This document shows, one piece after another, positions 1 to 14,000 of a stretch of 64,000 nt of DNA. Numbering within the stretch: the first letter of the stretch is position 1; every line of letters starts with the position of its first letter. The translations under genes and the position numbers were made by a program. Below the pieces are notes generated by a model. The model did no database searches. It was not told where the DNA came from and worked only from the letters and a program-made list of their open reading frames with translations. This DNA is from Cydia pomonella (Eukaryota; Arthropoda; Insecta; Lepidoptera; Tortricidae): NCBI RefSeq assembly GCF_033807575.1, contig NC_084706.1, forward strand, positions 25,651,204 to 25,715,203, written 5' to 3'.

Positions 1-900
1 AAAGAGAATTTGAAATAGAGGTGTTGCCCAGCGGGTTGTCCGGCATCTGAACAAATTTCACGAGCGCCCACCAGGTGGGTTCCCGGCAGTGAATGTGTTA
101 AATAGATTTTGAGACGATTATGTTTTGGATTTTTTCAAAATGGTATAAATTCAGTTTTAACACTTTGAATGCTTTATGTCATAAACACAAACATCACTTA
201 AACGCCAAGCTCCCGAGCGCAAGGGAGCTAATGTAAACCTCGAAGGTTACTTTGACAGCGTCCGCCATAACACCTATAGTTGTCCTTGGCGCTGCACGCT
301 GTGGGCACGACTAGTAACGCCGACTTTAAGTGTTCTTAACGTTCAAAAGGTTAAGTTATGTTCGCTAGGTCTACACCTCACTGAGCCACAAGGTATTTAT
401 TTTTATAAAATCATAAAATCATATATTTATTTGTAAACATAGGTTTTCACAGATCATACAAATGTAAATAAGAAAGTATCACTATGCTTAGCCATTAGGC
501 ATACAAATATTGTCCAGATGGTGCATGCATATCTACAAACTTAATCTATAAATTATAATTTAATGTAATTTACAGTACATATGGGGCTACTTTATAGCAC
601 TAGTGCGAGAAGTAGCATATTACGTTACTGTGTCGAACATTTAAAGGGCCATATGTACTGTAAAACGTTGTACGATACATGTGCAAATAGGTAATTCGCA
701 ACTCGTGTCGATTTAAAACACTCCCTTCGGTCGTGTTTTAATTTATCGCCACTCGTTTCGAATTTCCTATTTTTCGCACTTGTATCGTAATGTACTATTA
801 TCTATGCTAGTGCGACCGTTTATTTCATTAGTAGTTTTTTTTTTTCTTGAAAACGAAAATTCAATAATGAGATGCCGTTCTAATATAAATGTGACTTTAA
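1..900. other. Upstream non-coding DNA with repeat remnants
   Basis: No gene is visible. The first bases (gaatttgaaatagaggtg) match the end of the foldback element near 3944. 'cggcagtgaatgtgttaa' resembles one end of the element at 35281-35411. About 590-800 matches a dispersed repeat also found at about 45045-45275 and, inverted, near 50190-50280. Confidence 0.6.
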
Positions 901-904
901 GGTC

Positions 905-1575
905 ATTTTGTCTCACTTACTTACTCCGTTGGCTCAGCGACCCAAAATGATAACTTGGCCTCCGACACAAAGACAGCGCCACTTTTCTCGGTCCCTGGTC
1001 GACTTCCTCGCCAATTGGTCCAACTCGAAACTCGCGTGTTGATGGGGCTCGTACAGTAAATATTGAAACGCGCCAGACAAACCCAGGTTGATGTCGGACA
1101 GTCTACCGTCGGTCTGATGGATGGGGAAATTGCTTCGGAATCCTATCGTCGACGTCGCAGATATGCCGCCTCCACCATGTCGCTTCCAGCGATACCTTAA
1201 TAGGGCGTCCGATAGGTACGCTCTTTTACGTTCCGATCTTCGTTCATTCTCTCAAGGTGGCCCAACCAACGGAGTCTGTGGGCTTTACTTTCCCCATGAT
1301 TTTAGGGTTCAGCCACTAGGTCTTCAATCTCACGTTCGGACTGTCCAGCGTCCATCCGGTCTTCGTTTGGGCCCAGTATCTACGGAGGATTTTTCCTCTC
1401 TCGCAAACTAGCAGCATGTTTTCTTCCTTGAGTGTTAGTGTCCATGCTGCGCTCCGTAGGTTAGGATTGGGCGAATCACTGGTCTTATAGATACGGATCT
1501 TGGTGCGTCTGCTTAGAAGCTTGGACATTAACACCTTGTGAAGGCTGCACTGCATCGCAATGTATTCTGGCATCC
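905..1575 (-). mobile_element. RTE-type non-LTR retrotransposon remnant
   Basis: On the minus strand a short frame reads 'SKLLSRRTKIRIYKT' and 'AAWTLTLKEENMLLV', near the end of the reverse transcriptase in RTE-like elements as I know them. Frames are broken and no intact element remains. Confidence 0.65.
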
Positions 1576-1973
1576 TAATCTTTATGCCTCGTCACGATTG
1601 TTAGTATCAGTAACGGTGTCTCAACGCTCGCAACTAAATCGAATTCTCTCATGGATATATTATACGCAAAGTTCCCATTTTCGAGCTGCTGAGTGAGGAA
1701 AATTTTTTTTGGAAATAATCAGCTATAATATCCTCTATAAGTAGTTTGATAATCATAACTATAGATTCCAGGAACCGTCCGTGCGCTAATTCAAAACAAA
1801 ATCCGCGCCCTTGACTCCCGGTTTAATCAGTCTTTGTGCTGTTTTTTTTTAATTCTTTTGATATCTTTGACCTAAAGATAAGCTCAGTTGTAATTATTTG
1901 ACTCCATTCGAGGTCTGACCGGCTGGGTGTGTAGTTACGTAACTATGAATGTTTAAAATTTATTAGAAAAAAG

Positions 1974-2028
1974 ATGGCGTCATTGAAGTGTTTCTTTTAT
2001 TTGTGCCTGATTATTGCCACGACACAAG
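1974..2028 (+). CDS. Exon 1: signal peptide
   Basis: The ATG opens MASLKCFFYLCLIIATTQ, a classic hydrophobic signal peptide, followed by G|GTAACT, a donor in phase 1. Joined to exon 2 it reads ..TTQ-AVAEESS.., with a plausible signal-peptidase site after the Ala. The 5' untranslated start is not resolved. Confidence 0.8.
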
Positions 2029-5000
2029 GTAACTATGTTTTTTTTTTCTCCACTTAGAGCAACAATAATGGATTTTTTCTTCGCGTTCCAATCTCTGAAC
2101 GAAAAAAAAAATGTTTAACCTCTAGTGTTTGGCGGAAGCCGAAACACGATTCCTGATTATATTCTCTACCAATAGGAAAAAATCCCTATAGAAAAAAAAT
2201 AATCAATTGAATTAGGTATACAGCACGTCCCAAGACTATGGGACATCAAGGGAAAGTACCTTAAATATAAGACATAGGGATATTTTTCTCAAAGGAGACT
2301 TTATTTTATTTCAAAACTGAGTAATACTGCATTCAAAGATTTAAAAAAAATAAGTTACTTTGTCTGGAATTCGAACCGACTCAAATGTGAAAAAAAACAT
2401 CCTGTATTTTTATGATGCCAATCAAAAAGAATGCATAAAAAATAAGTCATCTCAGAAATATGATATCGCAAAAGAAATGATAGAGTAACATTTTTGATTA
2501 AAATTTCAAGATTCGGTTTAGTTCCCAGAAAAGGTAAGCAATTTTCAATTTTTTTAGAAATTCTTTGAATGCAATATTACTTACTTTTAAAAATAAAATA
2601 AAGTCTTCTTTCAGCATAATATCCTATCTACGATATTTAAGGTACTTTCCCTTGATGTCCCATGGTCCCTGGGACGCCCTGTATATAATATAGTATTGTA
2701 TTAAATTTTGACGACCGGTCTGGCCTAGTGGGTAGTGACCCTGCCTATGAAGGCGATGGTCCCGGGTTCAAATCCAGGTAAGGACATTATTCGTGTGATG
2801 AGCATGGATATTTGTTCCTGAGTCATGGGTGTTTTCTATGTATTTAAGTATTTATAAATATTTATATATTATATATATCGTTGTCTAAGTACCCTCAACA
2901 CAAGCCTTATTGTGCTTACTATGGGACTTAGTCAATTTGTGTAATAAAATGTCCTATAATAAAAAAAAAAACATCGTAATCTTCAGAAGATTAATAAAAA
3001 TAATTCTGGTCACATATTTTTCAAGAAATGTTCAAAAAGTTTAAGAGCGTGGCGTCTTTCTGTTATGCGGGAACCACATCCTCATATGCCTCCTATTTGG
3101 GCATATTTTTATTTAGCCATAGATAAATAAGTATTAAGCATTTTCTTTCCAAAACGCTTATTATTTTCCTAGTCGACATCTATATAGGGAGCGTGCATGA
3201 ACTGTAGGAGGCAGCACAGGAGCAGTCAGATTTTTGGCGCGAGGTAAATGTGATGTTTTTTGTTCCGATGTAGCCCACAGATGGCAGAACCTACTATGCA
3301 CAAGAAAACACGTGACGTGTGCATGTGCATGTTTATGGTTCCGATTCAGGCCACAAGATGGCAGACCCTCCAACGCGCACGGTCCCTATAGCGTCAAGTA
3401 GTAGATTTATCAGTACCGCTACATGACACTAGACGTCATGAGTGTCGCGACTGACGAAAAGTGTATTGCACAACAATTTACGACTACTTAATATAGCAAG
3501 CGAAGGAGTTGAAATTAAAGTTCCGGTTAAGAGGCTGTCAATACCTAAAGCGCGCACACTGTCTATTTGTATCTGAGTAAATGAGATAGCACTGTCGCAT
3601 GTTACTGGGCCTGGGCAAGGGAATAATAAGAAAAATATTTAAATAAAAAAAGTGAATTATTAGTGTATTATTTTACTCAAACATATATTTAATATGAACA
3701 TATATTTTTCTTACTTGACTAAATCAAATAGTCTTTATTAAAAAACTATTTAAGTAACATCAATTTCAAGGACATTGGGTGTTGACAGCCTCTTAATTTG
3801 GGTATAATATTAGCTGAAAATTGTTGAGCATTAGCATTTTCGTTCGTACCGACATCTATTGTCAATAGCAGTAAGTGATAAACCTGCTACTTGACGCTAG
3901 ATGTCGACTAAGAAAATAATAAGCGTTTTCGTTTTGGCAAAGATAATTTGAAATAGAGGTGAAGTGTCAAAGAAAATGTTGTTGCCACAGAAAAGTTACT
4001 GCCATTTTTCGACACATGATTAAAACTTTTAGAATGCCATTTGACTTTGATCTTTATTCTTTCACTAATATGTGTGAAATATCAAAAAGTGGCGCCATCT
4101 TACCCGGGCAATAACCCAAAGGTTATGGAGCCATCGCTCGAAACGATGCCGCCATACCTTTGGCTTTTGATCTATTAGATGGCGCCACTTTTTGATATTT
4201 AACTTAACACATTTCAGTCAAAGTATAAGGATTAAAGTCAAATGGCAATAATGGCAACAAAGTGGCTACAAAGTTTTCTTTGACAATACACCTCTTTTCC
4301 AATTCTCTTGGTTTTGGTAAGGAAACGGATGTATGAAGTGATCATTCTATGCTTACTTATTTCTCTAACATTCACTTCATATCTTTGAAACAAGGTTCAC
4401 AAATAGTTACGTAGGTATATCCAGCTATTAGCAAAAGGACCCTAATTGGTAAATTTTCCAGCGGTCGCAGAAGAATCATCAGTTGAAGTCAGTGTGAAAC
4501 AACTGAATGTAGCACTGGGAGGCACTGGTTCCGTCACCTGTACACCTGGGGGATCTCCACTACCACAAGTTCAATGGAAAAAGGTAATCCCTTCATTAGA
4601 AATACTTTGGAACATTCTTACACATATCAAGTTAGTCCCAAATTAAGTAAAAAACTTGTGCTAATAGAGAGGTTGTCTAAGAAAAAAAAACACGGCCTAC
4701 CAAACGCTTAATAATTGCAACCAAAGCGTGCTGGCTTAGGTATAGGCACTTATTCGCCAGTTCATTGAAGTAAGCTACCAACACACGTTTTCCAAGAAAT
4801 AGAAGACTTTCCATTGAATAAAAGTTTCATATGCCGCCAATTCTTTTTCACCCGATTTTGATGGTAAAAGGCTATCGTTCTCGGCTCTTGCCTCTATTAG
4901 TATTACTGGCAACGTCAATTTTATGTGTTCTTCAGTTTTAATGCTTGAAAATGACATTTTCGTCAATATATAAACTAAAAGCTATTCCAATTTTGTGACA

Positions 5001-8000
5001 AATACGGAAAATGGCTGGCTCGTTATTTTTTTTACGCATGATTACAATGGCGCGTGCAAGGCAAAGGCGCTAACGAAATCGACAAACAGCCAATTTTTTT
5101 TTTAAAAGCTAATATTTTCGTATTTCTATTCGACGGATGGAGATAAAATCGATAAAATTTTATGTTTATTCATTAATGTATTTACGAGATAATTTAATCT
5201 ATAAATTATGTTTGGTGTGATAAAACCTCTTTGAACTAACATTTGAAACCTAATAGTTGGTTAAAAAAAATGTATTACTTGACCAAATTAAAGAAGGAAC
5301 CGTTTCCGTGCATATTATTAGCAATCAGTTACCTTCTTAACTCAGTCGGATAATATGAAAAAGCACGAGTGTTATAATATATACTGAAAAAACACGTAAA
5401 AGGTTCCCAATGTCAGAGTACTAATACTAATAGATTTGGAGGTGTAAAGTCTCTCCAAGTGTCAAAATAAAATTTATACTAAATAAATCAATCGCATCTA
5501 GACTGTTAAGCCAGCAGTCTCATAAACTAATGCTACAGAATACATAACTAGTATGGATCCAAAGTCAAGTACTTTTCTTCTTCCTCGCGTTGTCCCGGCA
5601 TTTTGCCATGGCTTATGGGAGCCTGGGGTCCGCTTGACAACTAATCCCAAGATTTGGCATAGGCAATAGTTTTTGCGTAATTGAGTACCATCTGACCTAC
5701 CAACCCAAAGGGTAAACTAGGCCTTGTTGGGATTAGTCAGGTTTCCTCACGATGTTTTCCTTCACCGAAAAGCTTTTCTGTAAAGCTTAGGCATCCAAAG
5801 TCAAGTATATGATTCAATATTACAGAGACGTATAGTCTCCTCGGTTAATACATTAAGTTAGGAGATGTATAATGTCCCCACGGTCTAAGAAAGAGAATAA
5901 TACCCATTAATAAGATTTGGAGGTGTAAAGGCTCTCCAAGTGTCAAAAAATTAAAAAAAAACAAAGGGTCCACAAACAATCAAACTACTCCCGGAGTGCC
6001 GGCAGAAGTGAAAACTTGTATATTAACGTTGTGCATTTTTGATATTTTGAAATGGTTAGGGAATAATCTTGCACGAATTGCTTTAATTAGCAGTATAAAA
6101 AAGTACTATCATTTATGTGGTAAAATTCAATATTCATTTATTGCGCTATCGTACACAAACATGACAATTTATATTACATTAAAAATTTAACCACTTCAGA
6201 ACGATTACAATTATTTAACATTTGTTTTTCGATCAGGTCACGTGTCCGTCTTGCGAATTTTCAATCCGTCGAATCTGTCGGTTACGTGACCTGTCGCGAG
6301 TTTAAAAAAAAAATCCCCGTCACAAAAAGTGCACAGCGCCTCTAAAGAAGTTTTCACTTCAAAAAAGTGTGCGTGCCAGTCGACGACATCTATATTAGAT
6401 ACCTACATATAAAACTTTCATAACTCAGGAACAATTCGTGATAAACGCACATATAAATACCGCGCCGGGAATCGAGCCCAGGATCTCTAGCTTCTTAGGG
6501 ACACTACCGACTTGCTTAAGAGGCCGTTAAATGCGAAATTAACGTTGTCTGTTATCTTGTGTATTCTATGTATCGGTAAATTTTTTAAACTTTTTTTAGC
6601 ATGGTGGCCAGTTCGGAGCGGGAACCAAGCAATCCGGAAACACGCTGATAATATCTAATGCCCAAATAGGCGACCGAGGGTATTACATGTGCGGTGGTGT
6701 TGTAGACCGTAAGGTCGTCACACAACAGTATGTTTTAGTTGAGGTGAAAGGTAAGGTATTACAAGAACGCCTTTTTTATACTTGTCGACTGTAATTGTTG
6801 AATTACAATTTCGTATACCAAACCTAACTCAACTATAATATGAAAAAAAAAAAAAAAAATATTCTGCAAGTAGGCCTCAAGGGCTCTTTTACAAGTCAAT
6901 ACAACATTTATAGTAACATCAAAAATACATAACAACATTTATAAATACAACAGCCAATACCTGGGTAAACATTACATTATAATAATCTTAAAATAAATTA
7001 TTACTACAATACAATAGAGATGTATAGTCTCTATGGTTAAAAACACATTAAATCTGGAGATGTAAAAGGTCCCCAGTGTCAAAGTACTATAATACTAATA
7101 ATAATAAGATTTGGAGGTGAAGTCTCACCAAGTGTCCAAATGAAATTTATACTAAATAAATAAATCGCGTCTGGACTGTTAAGCTAGCAGTCTCATAAAC
7201 AAATGCTACAGAATACATAATCAGTATGTACCAAGTCAAGTATATTATAAAATATTACAGAGACGTATAGTCTCCACAGTTAATACATTAAGTTTGGAGA
7301 TGTATAAGGTCCCCACGGTCTGAGAAAGATAATACACAATAATAATGACATTAATAAGATTTGGAGGTGTAAAGACTCTCCAAGTGTCAAGAATAAAAAA
7401 TAAAAAAGTGAATGAAATACATGTTTCACGTCAAGAGACTGTTAAGCTAACAATCTTAAAACTAGTTCTACAGAATACATAACTACTATGAATCTAATAA
7501 CTCAATGTCATCATCAAAATAACTAAACATAACAAATATAAATACATAAGGTTGAACAGCTAGAAACAACAGCGCCCTATGCCTGTCCGGGACACTGCAA
7601 GCAAAACTATTACAGCTTTTGAGACTGTTCCTTGTCTCCCAAGTAGTCATCTATTCATAAGCAAACGCTGTAGTCAACTATAATGAAATTTATCAATCAC
7701 GTGGCGCCGCGGTCCAGTGGAAAAGACACTAACGCGTGACGGCTTCATGAGTAATATTCATATATTATGCACGCGTTGATGTCTTTTATATTTATGTAAC
7801 CCTAACGCTGTTTTTTTATACTTATTTAACAATTTTACCGCCAAAGATGTCAAATTACGCACGCGTGTACAACTCAATATCAACATTTGTCCAGTCTGAC
7901 AAGGTTCAAATCATTTATTGTATAATTTTATAAATTACATGTCAATTATTTACGAAAAAAAAAATGAAATAAAAATTAATAATATAACAATCATTAATAT

Positions 8001-11000
8001 AATTATATACTCTGGGTATAACTTATAATTTAAGCTTTAAAAAATTCGTCGATGCTGTAAAATGTGTGCTCGAGAAGCCAAGTTTTTAATTTTCTTCTAA
8101 AACAATCTAGAGAAGGAGCCGAGGTGATTGACACTGGCAACTTATTATATACGGTCGGGCACATCACGTGAGTTATCTTCTCAGATCTTGCGAGGCGTCG
8201 TTTTACTGGCAACAACCTGTTCACAATCACGCCCCGTGAAAAAGATTATTTTTCTACTCGTCGACTGTGATGGTTCAATTAAGATTTCGTATAAATATAT
8301 TGGCGTACTTTATACATGGTAGAGCCAACCAATTTTCATTAATTATTCAGGGTTTATAGTCAAAAAAGTATTATTTTAGATGACTTGTAGAAAAAAGTAT
8401 TATTACAATAGTGATATAAAGCTTTTCAGTCTCGTTCCTTACTTAGGCTACTCAGCAAGCTTCGTCGCCTAAACACGGTACTCGACTGAAAAGCTCACTA
8501 TTATATCACGATTGCATAAAATACTATAGTATTATTAAAACTAAAACCTAAAAACTATGTTAATATGATTGATGTCACATGTTTCATTTTAGATGTGCAA
8601 CCACCTGCGAGACCAACACAACCGCAACAACCAGTCAGACCAACACAACGTCAACCAACGGTCAGACCAACACAACGTGAACCAACGGTCAGACCAACAC
8701 AGCGTCAACCACCAGCCCGAGCACCGCAGCCACAGACTCACGCAGTCAACCCGAGAGTTAGAATCAGTGTCAGGCAACTAATAATACCGAGGGGACAAAG
8801 TGGAACTGTTGACTGTATTCCCGAGGGGTCCCCGCTGCCAAGGATTCAGTGGAACAAGGTGATTTTTATAATATTTTAAACTTTCCCGTGTCAAATTCCA
8901 CAAATGTCTGTTTTGACGTTTTGTTGGAACATCATTTATCCGCGACCACGACCAATGTAACCTGCGTCAAAACGTCGGAAATAATGGTAAAAAATAGATT
9001 CTTAAACATTAATTAATTATAATAACTGTTTGACATTATAGTTCATGTAAAATTAATTTTAGATGACATATGTATTTGATGATGACATATATTTGACGAC
9101 CGACTTGGCCTAGTGGGTAGTGAACCTGCCTACGAAGCTGATGGTCCCGGGTTCAAATCCTGGTAAGGGCATGTATTCGTGTGATGAGCATGGATATTTG
9201 TTCCTGATTCATAGGTGTTTTCTATGTATTTAAGTATTTATATATTATATATATCGTTGTCTAAGTACCCTCAACACAAGCCTTATTGAGCTTACTGTGG
9301 GACTTAGTCAATTTGTGTAATTATGTCCTATAATATTAAAATTATATGTTCTAGACTATTTATTATTACTGCTCTTATGAGATTATTTAGTTAGACATGT
9401 ATTCTATTATTTCTTTTTAGTTTTCTGCGTTTCCTTTGTTTCTTAGTGTTTAATTTCACGGTAATTTCGAATTTGTTTTATTTTTTTGGATAATTATTAT
9501 TGACATTTGATAATAATATGTTTGCATGCCAATAATTGACGATCATAATGTAAATTAATATAGATTAACATAAGAATAAAAAAAAAAAATAAAAAAAAAA
9601 AAAAAAAAAAAAATGCGATAGACCCGATAAATTTACAATTTCATTAATATTAATCATTTTTAATAGCCAATAGGCCCACGGGGAAGGAAACAGTAAATTT
9701 GACTGTCTATTTTTTCTTCTAAGTCGGCTCTTCACTGTTGAGAATCGTGACTCCGCTTTCCGCTTTCCTCATAGCAGCTCTCCACTTCTCTCTATCTGTT
9801 GTTTTGTGGAAAGCATATTTTTTAAACTGTTCTGTACAAAATATAAAAAAAATATACGAATGGCGGACGTTAATTTGCGGACGAATTCTGATAGGATGCA
9901 TGAGAAAATGCTGGACCTAATGTTCTTGTACAAACTTCTAAACGATAAGATTGACTGCATGCATATGGGTTAGTCAGATAGGCTGAAAGTACCGTCTCGT
10001 TTGCCACGTTATCCTTGTGCCTACTCTATGTGCGTCGTAGTCGAACTAACCTACTGGCTCACTCCCCTTTGCCTCGCCTGGCTCGTCTATACAACAAGCA
10101 TGCTAATAATGTCCCTTCTTTGGATGTGTTTCACGACAGTGAAGCCTCATTTAAAAACAAATTATTATCTGTTGACAACCTCAGCTAAAAGCTTTTTAGC
10201 TCGGCTAACTTAGTTACTTTTGTGTGGAAATTTTATTGTTAGTATTAATTAGGTGTTTTGTTAATTAGTATCATTTGTACTTATTCATATTTATATTAAG
10301 CTCTAATTCTGAATCTTAATTTAAATAATGCATGCTGTGATTGCCTTTAATTGGGGGATTAATTATAAATGTGCTCTTTTAGTATGTAAATTATAGTATG
10401 TGAATTGTATCTTCTGTTGGTGATCCTAATAAACAAATAAATAGAGAAAGCTCCTTAAATCTTATAGATATACCTTTTATACTTGTGTATAGCTAAAACT
10501 TAGTTTTACCTATATCAAGTTCGCAAAAGATAAAAATATGCTTTAAATACTTTCATGTAAAGGAGGAAGGCGATTTCAACAGCAGAGTGGGACCAAACGG
10601 CAACACGCTGGTAATATCTAATGCTCAAGACGGCGATGGAGGAAATTACATATGCAACGGACTTGTGGATGCAACTACCGTTTGGACTGAATATGTTCAA
10701 GTAGTGATAGCACCAGGTAAGCACGTGTATCTTATATCTTCAATCTTCTTAGCGTTCCACACTAGCGTCACCCGAGCGTCGACGTCTAGTCAACCCTATG
10801 GCTGCTGCTCGACGCAACGTTGGCGCAACTGCGCAGCGACTCCATTTTCCATAGGGCCGACTAGACGCCAACGATATGTTCAAGTTGTAATAGTACCAGG
10901 TTAGCACGTGCTTATTATATCTTCAATCTAGCGTCTCCCGAGCGTCGGCGTCTATTCAACTCTATGGCTGCTGCTCGACGCAACGTTGGCGCAACTGCGC

Positions 11001-14000
11001 AGCGACTCCATTTTCCATAGCGCCGACTAGACGCCAACGATATGTTCAAGTTGTGATAGTACCAGGTTAGCACGTGCTTATTATATCTTCAATCTAGCGT
11101 CTCCCGAGCGTCGGCGTCTAGGCAACCCTATGGCTGCTGCTCGACGCAACGTTGGCGCAACTGCGCAGCGACTCCATTTTCCATAGCGCTGACTAGACAC
11201 CGACGCTCAAACAACATTAGAAAGAACTGTAGAATATGAAAATATTAAGGGTACTTCTACAAAACCAGCCTGGATTTGTCAGGTACGCAATCACATGTGC
11301 GACGAGGATGGCAAAAATGGTTAATTGTAGTTAATTTTTTTGGATATCATTCAATAAGTAACTATTCGTAATTATTCGGTCTAAACCTAGATCTAAATAA
11401 AATATCAAAGAAGAAAATGTACCACCGAGTCATCTTAGCGCCTTTGTCATAATTTGTAGCAAAATACAAAATAGTATTCTAATTGTACTTCATACAATAT
11501 ATAATGAAAGCGATTCGACTTATGACAAGAGCCGTCACGGAAATCGAACAACCTAAGAATGGCCCAGGACGTCGACTACATGGATGATGATCATTTCCAA
11601 AGACGTGAAGACGACGGATTTAAAAGTTTTAAGTCGGGTTTTAAATTAAAACTTTTACATGTCCATTTTTACAAACAATAAAAATTACAAAAAACAATTA
11701 CAAATATGGAATCGATTAAATAATAAATACTTTATTAGAGATGTTTACTATCTCTAAATGTCAAATAACACAAAAAAAACGATGATCTAAAAATAAAACC
11801 AACAAATACTAAAATTCTTTAGAGATGTATAAGTCTCTGAGTGTCAGAGATAAAATATAAAAAAAAGATATTAAATTATCCTTAGAGATGTAGAGGGTCT
11901 CCAAGGCTTGAATTCTTCTATAAATAATTAAAAGACAAAAAATTAAATCAGACAAGAACCGAATGAAGAAGAAGCTCAGGAGAAGAAGAATGGATTTTCT
12001 CTTATAAAATACCAAAAGAGCCGGAGGTCAACCTTTTATTAACTCTGTCTTTTACTTTATTTATAGGTAGCGAAGCAATACCGTTACAGTATCGTCCAGA
12101 CCAGCTTCCTAACCCATTTGACGTGTCTGTCGCCGAAGGACAAGATATTATAATAAGGTAATATGTAAATGATATGTTAAATCAGACAACCTTCCATCTT
12201 TCGGTTTAAATCGACCGGGATATAAACGGTGATTGCCTTTTGTATTGTTTTTAAGCTCCCGATATTTCGACGCAGTTAGATGCATCTTGTTCACGGGTAA
12301 CTGGAGATAGCGGGTGGATGTCAAAGTTGTGTAGACCGCGCTCGGTCTACCCTCGTTCGTGCGTGTCGGCTGCGTTCGCTTTCAATTTTACCACTGGTCG
12401 CGTCCACACTTGTTAGTCTATCCAAGCACACCACACACAGTGTCACTAAGCGTGTTTGATTCGGATATCAATGGTTTTTTTGCAGACAGAAACCACAGGA
12501 TTCCACACATTTGACAAAACCCATCTTCACGATTGAAATTTCTGTATTTATGAATTGACCTGATCTGACAACCAACCTGAACGGTTAACTTTTTCATGCT
12601 TCATGGAAGGATAACCGTTCCAGTAACATTCCAGTGCTGGATTCGATCACTGGACTGGAATGCTGGAATAAATGTGAACGGAGCATTGTACTTAAAAATA
12701 CAGTACCTTCACTTAAATTTTAGTACATGCACGGTCAAGGCGGTCAAGGTGTTCACAAATATCTGAACAAGCACTCTAATACCTTGACAATAGAGGCGTG
12801 TTTAGATATTTGTGAGAACCTTGGCCGCTCCGATATATCTGATGGCGACTGTACATAATACGCGTCTTTTAATTCCATTTCAGCTGTGACTTCAAAACTG
12901 GCGACGACCAACAGATAGTCTCATGGAGCAGACTCGACCAGCGTCCATTGCCACAAAATGTTCAACTCAACGGCAGAGAGCTGATCTTCCAGAGAGTACG
13001 TTGCTATTTCGTTTTTATTTTTTGCCAAATAATCGTTATTTACCTACCTATAGATTACAGGGAAACATAAGTAGAAGAAGACTAGCTGTAGCCTACGACT
13101 TCGTCCGCGTGGATCTATTTCTCTAAAATACTTTTAACCCCTTTTTAACCCTATAAGTACCCGAATTTTCAAAAACACTAAAATTATTTTTCTTACTTTC
13201 TAATGTTTTCTGTTCCTACTAATTTCAAGTCGCTACTCAAATAGTTCCCGTTACAAACTTTCAACCCCTTTTTAAATCTTTTAGGGGATGAATGAAAAAA
13301 AAAAAACGTTAAAAGTATTTTTCTCGTATTTTATAAAAATATCCTATTACGAAGTTACAAGTTTCTAACTTAATATCCCCATACAAATTTTCATCTCCTT
13401 TTTAACCCCCTTAGGGGATGACTTTCCAAAAACGCTGAAATTACTTTTCTTCTATTTTAATATACCTTTTCACGAAAGTTTCAAGTTCCTAACTTAAAAT
13501 AAAACGTGATCCCCATATAAACGTTCATCCCCTTTCTAACCCCCTTAGGGGATGAATTTCCAGAGATTTCCAGCAGACTAGGGTATGAATCGTAAGAAAA
13601 TTCATACTAGGTGTAGCACGTGCGGTTTTACTTACAATAGACAAAGAGTTAGCCGTAAGGGCCAGCTTGAAAACTAACGACTATAGCTGGGTAAAGTTTT
13701 TAGGGTTCCGTAGCCAAATGGCAAAAAACGGAACCCTTATAGATTCGTCACGTCCGTCTGTCTGTCCGATTCTGTCACAGCCACTTTTTTCCGAAACTAT
13801 AAGAGCTATACTGTTCAAACTTAGTAAGTGGATGTAATGAACCGCATTAAGATGTTCACACAAAAATAGAAAAAAAACAATAAATTTTGGGGGTTCCCCA
13901 TACCTAGAACTGAAATTAAAAAAATCTTTTTTCATCAAACCCATACGTGTGGGGTATCTATGGATAGGTCTTCAAAAATGATATTGAGGTTTCTAATATC

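Noticed and set aside
1121..1411. 96-codon plus-strand open frame
   Set aside because: It is antisense to a recognisable RTE reverse-transcriptase remnant and has no domain of its own.
2710..2790. tRNA-like sequence with A-box and B-box
   Set aside because: It continues into a SINE body and A-rich tail and recurs several times, so it is a SINE head, not a functional tRNA gene.
8589..8781. Other-frame and antisense open frames over exon 4
   Set aside because: They result from the 27-bp repeat being open in several frames. The Ig-containing frame with splice sites is the real one.
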